Source of the DNA: Helichrysum umbraculigerum | Lineage: Eukaryota; Streptophyta; Magnoliopsida; Asterales; Asteraceae | Reading direction: 5' to 3' | Assembly: GCA_949592205.1 (NCBI GenBank) | Contig: CATIUR010000001.1 | Coordinates: 13,593,501 to 13,657,500 of the forward strand | DNA length: 64,000 bases | In this document: positions 30,739 through 41,632 of the stretch, in pieces | Layout of the letters: each line of letters opens with the position of its first letter | Numbering within the stretch: the stretch's first letter is position 1 | Notes under the pieces: generated by a model | Seen by the model: only the letters and a program-made list of their open reading frames with translations | Told to the model about the DNA's origin: nothing | Databases searched by the model: none | Position numbers and translations under genes: made by a program

Positions 30739-32634
30739 ATTACTGTTTAAACAAGATTCATGTTACAAAATACACATTTAGCATTGTTCGTTGTAATACA
30801 AATATGTGACAAAGACAGCGTGACCTGCAGAAAAAAACCAAAAATTTATACCAACATATTGGAGCTCCCCTACTACAAAACCATCAATTCTTACTGTCAC
30901 GCGATCATAGGTCACCAAAAGATGTAACACAAAAGTTTAATACCACTAATACGAGGTTGCACATCTAAATGGGCTTCTACCTAGACAAAGAGTCATAAAA
31001 AAGACGAGCTAGCCTCTCACGATACCATAAACCAACAACTCTAGGATCCACAGTCAACTGAAGCGACTTCCTATAAGCCAAACGATAAATAAACATGCAC
31101 ACAAAAATCCCACAATCACCCGAACCAGGAGCCTGTTGGGCAGTTACGCTTCTCTCATTCGTGGTAAATGTGATGGTATACGTGTCTTTATCAATACCTT
31201 TACTCTGAGAAACCCCACAGTGTTCTAAATATTCCGGTATTGCTGCACGAAAGGTCTTCTCTAACTTCAGCTTGAACTCCCCTTTTGTTACATTTCCATC
31301 CATGTCCTCGCTGGCCATGCTGTCATAATACTTGAATTCTCCTGACGCAATATGAAACTCCAACAGGTAATAGTGAGATTTTGACTCATTTACCGGCATA
31401 AGTACCTGACAATCATTGGAATTGTAAAATTAGTAGACTCAATGCACACAATAAATGTCTAATTGACATTAATTATCCCTACAACTTTTACTACACACCA
31501 TATGCCAGTGGTGTCATTAATCCATAATCGATACAGGTGACCATCTATGACCACGAGGGACAATTTAGATAAAATTAATATTATCGCATATTATCAGAAA
31601 TGAAACTTTACAACACGTACCTAAAATAGTATATCTCTATACTAGCACATTGGGGGGGTTTATGTCTGGCTTCTAACAACATGCATGACCAGGAGTTGGT
31701 AGTTTTAGTCAAATTGATAATTTTTAATTCTACGTGAAGGCAGGCAGGTAACAGATGTAATTGACTTTAACCTATAACTTTTAATTACATTCTTACCCGA
31801 GAGACATCATTCCATCTACCGGGGTGCATATGGGGGTCATTGTTGTGCTTAGTGCCATCAGCATACGAGTCCGACACTGATCCTATTTCCTTCAGCATGA
31901 GAAGCTCCGTAAAAAAAGGGTCGACAGCGCACCAATCAACATCAGGTGATCTATATCTGTTAAGATAGTCGATCCAAATCTGGATATGCTGTTGATATTT
32001 ATAAAAATTAGTTAAAAACTACACTTTTAGTGATGTCATTCGAAAACAATAAAAATAACCGTGTACTCACAGTGTCGTAAATCCAACCAAGCGATGTGTC
32101 TTCCTTTGTTGCGTTATCAGAACCACTTATGTAGCGTAAAAAGTCACGTTTTTACCTACATTATTGACCCCATATTTAGGCATTTTATAACAAAAACATT
32201 CTTAAAACATCATTATTTATCATATTTTGTTATAAAGGTGAAAACTTGACGGACTTTCCAAAACTATACGAAAAGGGCTGAAAATACACTGAAATGGGCA
32301 CCAAATTGAGCCAATCCCTAAATCTACTGTAAACTCCATACCAAGACCTCACATTTATCTTATTTTGAAGCTATGGAGATTACGAGAACGTGGATATAAG
32401 GATTGCTCAAAACGGATCAAGGACGAAAAAGTTATGCAAGTTACAGCGCAGCCGAAAGCTACAAAACGTATTCTGGACACGCATGGGCCCCACACATCCA
32501 ATTTCTACCAAATTGGCATCATTAGAAGTGTAACGGAATTACGAAGCCGTAGGAGAAAGAATCAAGTCAAACGGACGCAAAACGGAGAAGATACGGCCTT
32601 CCGAAGATGCGAGAAAAGTCAGAAAAATCACACG

Positions 32635-32750
32635 GCCTAGCACACGGCCACCCCAGGGCCGTACACGGCCTATACAGGGCCGTACACGGCCTGTACAGAG
32701 CCGTACACGGCCTGTATAGGGCCGTACACGGCTTGTTTTGGTCACACACG
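32635..32750 (+). repeat. GGCCGTACACGGCC tandem array upstream of a TATA box
   Basis: Four to five units of about 18-20 bp around GGCCGTACACGGCCTGTA, ending about 70 bp before the TATA box. Likely an LTR U3 enhancer-type repeat. Confidence 0.8.
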
Positions 32751-32818
32751 GCCTCCGTCTTGCTTCGTTTGCTTGTACGTGTGCTTGTGTGCTTGTACTC
32801 TTGGATCCATGGCTTGCC

Positions 32819-32826
32819 TATAAATA
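32819..32826 (+). promoter_or_regulatory. TATA box in the LTR-like insertion
   Basis: TATAAATA, followed about 40-100 bp later by CT-rich leader sequence, as in plant LTR promoters. Confidence 0.65.
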
Positions 32827-35050
32827 GTGACCTCTCCATCCTCATTTCACACACCAATTCTTTCATAGAATTTTCACTTTCTCTCTCACACACTCTCTCT
32901 CTCTACTTTCTCTCTCTAGCACTACTCTTAGGAGTTAGAGGAGAAATAGAAAGAGCAGCTAGTTAGCGTAGCGGTAGTTGTAGCGTCTGTACGGAGTCAC
33001 TCCGAGACTTTGGTCACGAAGATTTGTCTGTAATAAATATTCAGGTTATATTTATATCTCTTTTCTTTATTTCGTAAATATGATTTGCTTATATTATGTT
33101 TGCGTTGTATTGATTGCTAGAGATGCCATGCTAGGCTAGACAAATCTGTGTTTGCTATGATAATGGTTATGTTTAAGTAGTTATGATTTAATATGCAATT
33201 GGGATGTCACCATTATGAAACAACGGAGGTAACGTTATACGGCTTTCATTTGTATAGCGCCGGAACCATCACGAATGTGTGTAGTACGGAACGTGGAAGC
33301 TATGAAAGTCGTGGGCACAATCCGTTGTGGAAATAATGATTCCCAATTGTAACATGCTGTTGCTCTATCTGTGTGAATATTAAATTGTATCTGAATTTAT
33401 GAATTGAATCTCAATTGTTTACCTATCCAACTTATGCTGTGGTTAGAAACTTCCTGCTAAAACCTGGCCAGTTATTAGTGGTACGTACTCTACCTATTCT
33501 ATGTATGATGAAGCATTTGAACTCGACATGGCTGTATTCTCTAGATTGAAACTACATCATAAGAGATACGGAGCATAGGATTAGAGATAGGTTAGATTCA
33601 AGTTCTTATATTGAATATCTTTGAGAGACCTTTCGGGATATTTATGATCCAATTATCTGGTTATGTGATACAGTATGAAATAGGAATAGTTATCCGTGTG
33701 CCTTTCTATTGCATGTTCTTGTTTGATTGTTGCCTTAGGAATGCTGCATGCTTGAACTGTACCTCTGATTACTATATGTAACTGCATGATTAGGGTTTTC
33801 AGATATAAGTTGATGTTTATACAGTAGAGTGATGTGCATGTAATAGTTAAGGTGATTTATATGATTGATGATGAACAATTCAATAAACCGTTAGACAAGT
33901 TAATCCAACCTATTCCGTAGGGTAACTCCTGTTCACTTTATTGTTTATTCAGCAATTCGTGCCATGATACCGACACACATTTGTCAGAGATTGGGGAATA
34001 GGATTAGAGAATAACTGTTGATTGAATTGATCAGTACATTTGGGAGAACTTCCGGTGTATCTGACACTATATAATTGCTATCCATGTGACATATTATTTA
34101 TCTGATTGTAGAGACCTTTACGTTAGATATTTAATAGGATCGTAATTATACATCATTAATAATATAGGGTATCCAATGAGCAAACTGGTAATTTGAATCA
34201 ATGCTAAGGAAAAACCATAAAACGGCACAGTACTTCGTATAACGTTTAAATACGAGGGATAAGCTAAGGAACTGCCGTAGGTATAATACTTCGTGTTAAT
34301 TTAAGTTCCGGTTACTCAACGGATTAATCATCATAACTAGTGGCTTTAACACCCATAACTACTATCCAAAGCATATACCAGCATCATAGTAAACACTCTC
34401 GTATCCATTGTTCTCTGAGCCTCCGTACAAACATCTTTTCCTTTTCTGCATTTATTTTTCCGTAGATTAGTTATAAAACCAAATCAAACCAACTCTTATT
34501 TTAAACCCTAGCTAGATTACAAAAGATAATTAGAACGCCTAAGATCCCATGCCCATTGTAGTGTAAGAACGACACCAGAGTCAACATACCACTTACTACC
34601 CTAGTAACCTAATTAGGGCTGAAAGTAGTATTAGCTTAGGATATCCACAGCTCTATAAATTTAAAACACCCCACTGTTGTGCCCGCTTCGATAACGACCG
34701 TTTCGGGCGTAACAACCACTATCCTTGGTATCCTCATCAGACCTCTTCATTTGACGACGAAGTAAAACACACCAAAAATTTTTATACACTACAATACTCG
34801 AGCCAATACTAATCATACACTTCTCTGATTGGTCAGATTCAAGCCAATTCTCAAATTCGGGATCCATGGTTGGGACAGGTGCATTTTCATAAAGTCTTAC
34901 AAAATCCTGTAAAAAACAAAGCATGCGTATAATTGTTAACGTGTTATGTAACAATAATTGTGCACAAAACTCACCTCTACCCAGAAGTAGCGGGTATGTC
35001 CCTCGGGCTTAGCAACCTAAAACATTAGAAAAATAATAATATGTTAATAA

Positions 35051-35078
35051 CTAGTTGTTATGACCGTGCGAGGCACGG
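35051..35078 (-). mobile_element. Helitron-like 3' terminus inside the right protease gene
   Basis: On the minus strand a 6-bp stem with 3-nt loop (CCGTGC/GCACGG, 35064-35078) is followed 9 nt later by CTAG and T. It lies in an intron between exons 34975-35016 and 35194-35337. Confidence 0.45.
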
Positions 35079-35497
35079 CTAATAATTATAGGAAAGTGAA
35101 AAAGATTGGGGATACATACTTATATAGTCAAATATAGAAAAATAACTAAACTAAGTAACATACGTGTTGATAAATAACTGTTGCTAGATATACCTGAAAT
35201 GACATATCAAGATTAAGATTAGGAGCTGCATTTACTATCGGCCTCTTTTTTGGCTTCAGTCAAGTAGTATCTGGAAGTGGGCCAAATGGTGATCTTAAAA
35301 CATGGGAAACCGTCCTCTGCCTCTTCGGTCGCGGCGTCTTTATTTGCTTATTTGAACCAAATGTAATTAGTAAAGTCATACATTAGAATGCATTGAATAA
35401 TAGTACAGAGGTGTGATGGGGTAACATTATATCATTAGCACAAGATGTGTACACAGTAACGAAAGTCAATAACAAATTTAACATTTCAACGGATTAC

Positions 35498-36484
35498 CTT
35501 TTCAGTTATCAATTGTGTGTCCAAATGTTTTGAATCAACTGTCGTAACACCTCCTTCGCCATCCGATGCCTAACATAATTAATTATATTAAATAATCCAA
35601 ACGTTACAAAAATTTCCGCTGCTTAATCAACTTATGTGTATACTTAAAAACACTATCTAATTATTCTTTGACCAGTAGAGTATCAAGTGCGGCGAGTCGA
35701 TTGTTGGTAATTAAAACAGAAACTCAGTAAATAAGCATTAACCAGATGCGTGCACAGTAACGGTAAGGAAACTCAATAACAAATTTACCATTTCAGGGGA
35801 TTACCTTTTCAGTTATCAATTGTGTGTCCAACTGTTTACAATCATCTGTCCTAACACCCCCTTCCCCATCCGGTACCTAAAATAATTATATTAAATAATC
35901 CAAACGTTAAATAATATCCGCTACTTAATCAACTTATGTGTATACTTAAAAACAATATCTAATTATTCTTTTACCAGTAGAGTATCAAGTGCGGCGAGTC
36001 GATTGTAGGTAATTAAAACAGAAACTCAGTAAATAAGCATTAACCAGATGCGTGCACAGTAACGGTAAGGAAACTCAATAACAAATTTACCATTTCAGGG
36101 GATTACCTTTTCAGTTATCAATTGTGTGTCCAACTGTTTACAATCATCTGTCCTAACACCCCCTTCCCCATCCGGTACCTAAAATAATTATATTAAATAA
36201 TCCAAACGTTAAATAATATCCGCTACTTAATCAACTTATGTGTATACTTAAAAACAATATCTAATTATTCTTTTACCAGTAGAGTATCAAGTGCGGCGAG
36301 TCGATTGTAGGTAATTAAAACAGAAACTCAGTAAATAAGCATTAACCAGATGCGTGCACAGTAATGGTAAGGAAACTCAATAACAAATTTACCATTTAAG
36401 CGGATTACCTTTTCAGTTATCAATTGTGTGTCCAACTGTTTACAATCATCTGTCCTAACACCCCCTTCCCCATCCGGTACCTAA
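35498..36484 (-). repeat. 302-bp tandem duplication of an intron-exon unit
   Basis: Three near-identical units at a period of 302 bp plus one older unit (307 bp away). Each contains one 72-nt exon (24 codons, VPDGEGGVRTDDCK-like) with its splice sites, and a truncated copy of the neighbouring AALDTLL exon. Because the exon is phase 0 at both ends, each duplication adds 24 residues without changing frame. Confidence 0.85.
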
Positions 36485-38680
36485 AATAATTATATTAAAT
36501 AATCAAAACGTTAAATAATATCCGCTACTTAATCAACTTATGTATATACTTAAAAACGATATGTACTTATTCATTTACCAGTAGAGTATCAAGTGCGGCG
36601 ACTAGATTGTTGATCTTCTCAGGTGTTAGATTTTCAACTTCTGTAGTGAGTGCCTCGGATAATGACAGTACGGAACCACATGGGTCGGTGTCGTTTTGCA
36701 CATTCGTCTAGGGAAATAACATACTGCTTATAAAAATTTCAGTCTTCTGATCAAATTTGATACGGCATAAATTAATACTCACCTCATCGGATTGATATAA
36801 AAACGAGAAATCAATCATGGTGCTATCTGTATGACACTCGTTGATCATGACATTGGGAACAGTTTTATGATCAGACAGGTTATTCACAACAGGCATTTCG
36901 TCTTTCCTGACACGATCATCGGGAACCTTCACGATAGGAGAATTGCGGTAGTGATGCGGAGTAGGCTCGACACTACAGTTGTATGCAATTGGGGATGCCT
37001 ACATTGTGAAAAACAAAGAATGATTAAGAATATATGCATATGTTCAATTTATACAACTAAATCACTAGAATAACATACAAACCTTTTCCTCTAACTTTCT
37101 ACAACGGTTATGCAAATACGAGATTATCGCCTTTACTTGACAGGTTTCTTTCTGAAGATCTAAGTTCTGGCTCTCTAACTTCAACACACGGTCCTCTAGC
37201 AACCGTACCAAAGAAGATGCGGTGTATGAATCTAATTCTGATGGCCGTGGCATACGAGTCTTAAGATGCGTAGGAACAGCAAGCGTAGAACCAGGACGTG
37301 TGGTAGGACACGCACGTTCAGGATGTACGACCTCTTCACCATCAAAGTAAACACTGCTATGTTTCCACCAATCAGTGCGGGCCTCAGCCTTGGTCACTTT
37401 ACGCATTTTCCTCGGGCAAGTTTTCTAAGGAAAAAAAACAAATTAGCATTAGTGCACAAAAAAGGAAATTACATATTAGTGACCAAGCCAAATTAATATT
37501 GTTGTCGATTAACACGTTAGTGAACCAAAAAAAGGCAAGTAGTCGGTACTAAACAACCCAATATATGCACCTACTTATTACTAACCAACCCAAAATATGA
37601 GATTACTTATTACTAACCAACCTAAAAAAATCCAATGGCTTATTACTTATAAATAGTATCAAATAGTATCTGTTACTTATAAATAGTATAAAAGCTTGCA
37701 ATGACTGAAATATCTGATTAATGAACACCTTAGTAAACGGTCCCAAGAAGTAGAGATCATGTGTTGTGCTAAACGGAATCTGCTTATTCCAAGCAATTCC
37801 CCTAGGGATCGCTTCCTCATCAAATATCCACCATTCACGGCACACTGGAAAAATCTCCAAAATCCATATCTATAAAATATTACGAAAACACAAACAAACA
37901 TTTAGCATCAATACATAAAGTATATTAACAACCTATATGTAATAAAAGATTGCATAGTTTAACTTATTTTCTAACCATAAAGGCCCAAATAAATCCCGAA
38001 AGCGTATACTTAGGAACGTAATTATCGTCTTTTTTCTTCTTCAGCCGGTGTATATACCTTCTGTTAGGAACAACATCTTTAAGTTGTTCATGTGTGATCA
38101 TCCATAAAGTAGTTCCCCATGGAAACGTGTTCCAATCATCCAAATCCTCCACTAGGTCAAGAATATCCGGGTGCACCACGTTCTTTGTTTCACCACCGGA
38201 TCCACGAAACACATACTCCCAAACAACAAGTAAGCACACCCGCACAGCATCCAAGTCAGAGAGAGTGCCAAATGCCTCCCCCTCGTACAGTTAACGCAAA
38301 TCACCCACGTGAACAGATTCGACTGTTCCAAAAATGCGGGTCTTGAACGATGGCTCCTTTGCTTTTTTCACAGACCCATCTAAGTTCCCAAAACGTAATC
38401 CAGTGATTAGGCAAAATTGTTCAGGCCCAAACTCAAGGTACTCACCTCCAATCATATATTTCAGCGAATCAAACTCATAACTATGATGATCTTTGCATTT
38501 AACCTGCGTCTCTAAAATCAAATGTAACAAATGCCCCTCTAGTCGGGTATCAACAATATCCAACCATTTTCCAAAACATGTAGACCTAAATATTGCATCT
38601 TTGGTTGTACCCTTTAACTTCTTTTTCATTATTGGTAGCATGGACATCCTGCTCCTCATAGTCACAATAGCATAATACCT

Positions 38681-39476
38681 CTGGATTTGCAGAATAGGCA
38701 ACGTACATATTAAAGAGTTAATAACATAACAGAATATTTCTTAAAGTCTAACCAAGTACCAATCTATTTGAATATATGCAAGTCAACAGTTGAATCAAGA
38801 GCAAAAGGAAAAACAATTTATGTAGTAAACAAACTTATAATGAACAATTTAAAAAGTTAATTTCACAACAATATGAGAAATCACGAATGCATATACATCA
38901 TAGGTAGTTACTTTTGGGCCTTGTATAAATCAATACTTTCGCCATTTTTTATACAATATAAAAATCTGTTAGTTCTAACTTAAAAGTCAGAATTGGTGGA
39001 CATAATGGTTCAGCGATCTTATCATGTTTTAATGGTTTAGGGATGTTACAATAGCATAATTTGACACAGCAATCAAACCAAACCTAACACAATGCAATCA
39101 AACATCAATCGGTTATTCTACTCAGGGCTTCATCGTGGTATTGTTTTATACTACTTTGTATTACGATCTTAAGCTCGATCTCACATATCACACTATAAGT
39201 TAATTTTTACATATATCATCATGTAATTGGATAGACTGAGTTTAAATCTTGTGCCATGTATGCAATCAAACAGCAAATCAAAAACAATGCAACATCGAAA
39301 ACAATGCAAGGGTTCAGGTATCTTACAACAGCAATCAAACAACAGCAATCAAACACACCCTAACTGTTAACAACATCTAACAATTGTCTAAATCTATTCA
39401 ATCAAACAAACATATACAGTTATTATAATCGCAGACTGATCTTGAATGAAACATCACAATTAGTATGGTTCCATAC
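38681..39476 (-). other. Presumed first intron of the right protease gene
   Basis: 796 bp with GT and AG borders in phase 0. AT-rich, with no coding sequence. Confidence 0.5.
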
Positions 39477-39503
39477 CGGATGTTGATCGAAAATCGCAGC
39501 CAT

Positions 39504-40019
39504 ATGGATGACGTGTTGGACTGAGTGCCACCACTGCTACCACAAACAGAGTGCCACCGCTAAGAGCCCACTGCTACCACAACCCGAGTGCCACTGCCGT
39601 CGGCCGTCTAAAACCACCACCACCTTCAAACCTAAACCACCACCTTCTAACCTAAAAAGATATAACCTAAAACCCAATCTACATATCAACCGAGAACCAC
39701 CACCTTGAAACCTAAAACCACTAAACCGAAAACAACCACCAAAAAACTAACAACCACCACCGACTAACCCCAATCTACACCAACAACAACCACCATAGCC
39801 GCGGTTGTTCAAACCCTAAAACCACCACCAACCGGAGAAGCCACCACCGCGATACTCCGATCTACACCAACCACAACCACCGTGAAACCCCAATCTATAA
39901 CCCGCGAAACTCGTTTAACCCGAGATTGGCTTTTGATCCGGCGCCACCGCCATGACTGTGTTGTTCCGATTTAGAGATTGTGGTAATGGTAAAGTGAAAC
40001 GACAGAGAAATTGCATTTA
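39504..40019 (-). other. 5' leader region of the right protease gene
   Basis: CCACCA/AAACC-rich sequence on the plus strand, i.e. GT-rich leader on the minus strand, between the terminal repeat and the presumed start codon. No TATA box is obvious. Confidence 0.4.
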
Positions 40020-40252
40020 GGCGCTAGTGTATACGGATCCCAAGAATTCAAATAATTCGCCTATTTCGCCTATGATATTGCATTTAGGCGAAATTTATAG
40101 GACAAGTGTCGATAGCATATTCACTTTGCCTAGATCGCCTACGGTAAATTCGATTTAGGCGAAATTCCTGACCACCGTATGTAAAAAAAAACCTGACACC
40201 GACCACCGAACGTAAAGGGTTCTCGTTGACTGACCACTGTAGTAAAAATCCC
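40020..40252 (-). repeat. Right terminal region / TIR of the MULE
   Basis: Inverted match to the left terminus, with ATTTAGGCGAAAT, TTCGCCTATTTCGCCTA and TTTGCCTAGATCGCC words. It ends AGTAAAAATCCC at 40252. Confidence 0.7.
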
Positions 40253-40261
40253 TATATACTA
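40253..40261. repeat. Right target-site duplication of the MULE
   Basis: TATATACTA, exact pair of 8237-8245. Confidence 0.8.
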
Positions 40262-40389
40262 TACTATTATAAACCGTTTAACATTCTTCGGATCAATTCC
40301 TTTCTTAGTTAATCAATATCTTAAACAATTCATAGATATCTTACTTTAAAATATAATTTGTTACCTAATCAATCATCTATTTATCTATC

Positions 40390-40570
40390 GATCTATCTAT
40401 TATATCTATCTAGCATAGAGCAATCCAAACCTTTGAGTCATAGAGTTGAGAACAATGACTACTGGTTTATTGTATCTATCTATTCTATCTATCTAGCATA
40501 GAGAAATCCAAATCGTTGAGTCATAGAGTTGAGAACAATGACTATTAGTTTATTGTATGGGTTTCACTAT
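40390..40570. repeat. Two-copy tandem duplication with (TCTA)n
   Basis: Two copies of roughly 100 bp, each with ATCTATC runs, CTAGCATAGAG, and GAGTCATAGAGTTGAGAACA. Slippage at the TCTA tract is the likely origin. Confidence 0.7.
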
Positions 40571-41219
40571 AAACAGCTAAACATGTGTGAAAATACCAAA
40601 CAAGATGCTTATCTATGCACTATGACATCATAATTATTATGCTTATGGTAATTTATTATAAATATTAAAAAAGCAAACAACTTTATTAATCATTCCTCCA
40701 TTTTACATGTACATATATGCTGGTATTATTTCAACATATTATGAACCATTTAATGGTTTCACTTTTGGATAAATGAGTGAATATTTACTCGGCCGTGCAT
40801 CACATATGTTTTTAACTACATCATTTCGTATTTTGTAAGACATATTTTAATTGATCATTTAGTTGTCCATAAAAATGTATTAGTAGCTTATATGCCATGA
40901 TTACAATTTTGAAGATGCAGTACTTATTAATGAGCGATTAGTATCCGGAAAAAAACATTGGTAAATTTAAAAGTTCAAATGTCATAACCCACGTTGTCGC
41001 AGGTCCTTCAACTAGTTAAGTGTAAAATAATTGTATCTTATGCTATGTAAAATAAGTATTAAGCATTATACTTTAAAGATGTAAATAAATATTATCTTCT
41101 TATTTTTCTTCACATTGAAGTGGATAAAAAGAAACCTACAAACTTTCATAGCTAGACAACGAAAAGTAACACACACAAAATAAGTTATTTGTAAATTTAA
41201 GATTGCTAAAAAAAAATCT
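40571..41219. other. AT-rich intergenic sequence
   Basis: Nothing recognisable. Confidence 0.6.
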
Positions 41220-41632
41220 GGGGAAGGTTCAAGTAGTAACATTTATTATGGTGGGAACGGTAGGAACGAACATTTTTTACTTTTAACTTTAAGATTAAAT
41301 TATGTTTTTGTTAAAAAAATTAATATCAAAATTCTTAGAATTGTGTGCTTTTTAATATGAGAATTTTTTTTAAAAAAAATGTGATACACATCATAAAAAA
41401 TTTAATGTGTATCACAGTATCACACATAAAAAGATGTGATACACAACTTTAATTTGTGTATCATATATTGTTTTTATTTATTTAATCGATATAATATTAA
41501 AGAATATAAAATTTTATTAATTTTAGCATAATTTTTTTTTTTGCAAAACGTGAATATATGTTGAATTTAAAAGTGAAAAAAGTCGTTCCTACGGTTCATA
41601 CAATAAGAAGTAATTCTACAATAACCTTCCCC
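41220..41632. mobile_element. MITE with long inverted repeats
   Basis: 413 bp, beginning GGGGAAGGTT and ending AACCTTCCCC; the arms match for about 50 bp (including GTAGGAACGA / TCGTTCCTAC). The middle holds a second inverted repeat of GTGATACACA words (41390-41460). It is non-coding. No target duplication was found, so superfamily (Mutator or hAT) is open. Confidence 0.6.

Larger units (their letters stand above)
32130..34587 (+). mobile_element. LTR-like insertion (probable solo LTR, Ty3 type) inside a protease exon
   Basis: 2,458 bp beginning TGTAGCGTAAAAAGTC, flanked by ACCACTTA at 32122-32129 and 34588-34595. Removing it with one copy restores a 72-nt open exon with correct splice sites, so the borders are sound to within a few bases. 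It contains an 18-20-bp GGCCGTACACGGCC-type array at 32635-32745, a TATA box at 32819-32826, a CT-rich leader, and no coding sequence. An 8-bp duplication is longer than the usual 5 for LTR elements, and the right end does not show a clean CA, so the exact right border and class remain open. Confidence 0.7.
30977..39503 (-). pseudogene. DUF1985-Ulp1 (C48) protease, right copy, 16 exons, disrupted
   Basis: Homologue of the left protease gene, transcribed inward from the right MULE end. Exons (high to low): 39477-39503, 37976-38680 (DUF1985, FGPEQFCLITGLRFG), 37729-37869, 37083-37424 (coiled coil LLEDRVLKLESQN), 36783-36998, 36579-36707, four 72-nt exons (36409, 36107, 35805, 35498), 35194-35337 (basic PRPKRQR), 34975-35016, 34670-34906, 34596-34608 joined to 32071-32129, 31797-31988, 30977-31405. 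All are multiples of three, about 987 codons. The last exon has SHYYLLEF, YYDSM, QQAPGSGDCGIFVC, so His, Asp, Gln and Cys survive. Breaks: TAA at 38291-38293, TGA at 35260-35262, and an exon split by the insertion at 32130-34587. The first exon is the least certain. Confidence 0.8.
8246..40252. mobile_element. Giant Mutator-like element (Kaonashi/CUMULE-like), 32 kb with nested insertions
   Basis: The left terminus (GAGAAAATTACCACATTGGT) and the reverse complement of the right terminus (GGGATTTTTACTACAGTGGT) align over roughly 130-200 bp, about two-thirds identical by eye, and a 9-bp duplication brackets the whole. Inside are a Mutator transposase gene, two DUF1985-Ulp1 protease genes pointing inward from the two ends, and three small PB1-like genes. 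Motifs of the TTCGCCTAAA type occur in both termini and in the internal arrays. Subtracting the nested Ty3 element (13131-23785 plus duplication) and the LTR-like insertion (32130-34587) leaves about 19 kb of native sequence. Transposase plus Ulp1-like genes is the hallmark of Kaonashi MULEs in Arabidopsis and CUMULE in melon. Mobility is doubtful because the transposase frame has an internal stop. Confidence 0.85.

Noticed and set aside
32539..32966. Reading frames through the GGCCGTACACGGCC array
   Set aside because: All frames are open because of the repeat; the peptides are pure repeats and sit upstream of and across a TATA box.
36707..37500. Independent small genes in the right half of the MULE
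   Set aside because: The open stretches join by GT-AG sites in phase 0 into one protease gene, so they are exons rather than genes.
41220..41632. Stowaway element
   Set aside because: The ends (GGGGAAGGTT) and absence of a TA duplication do not fit; left as an unassigned MITE.
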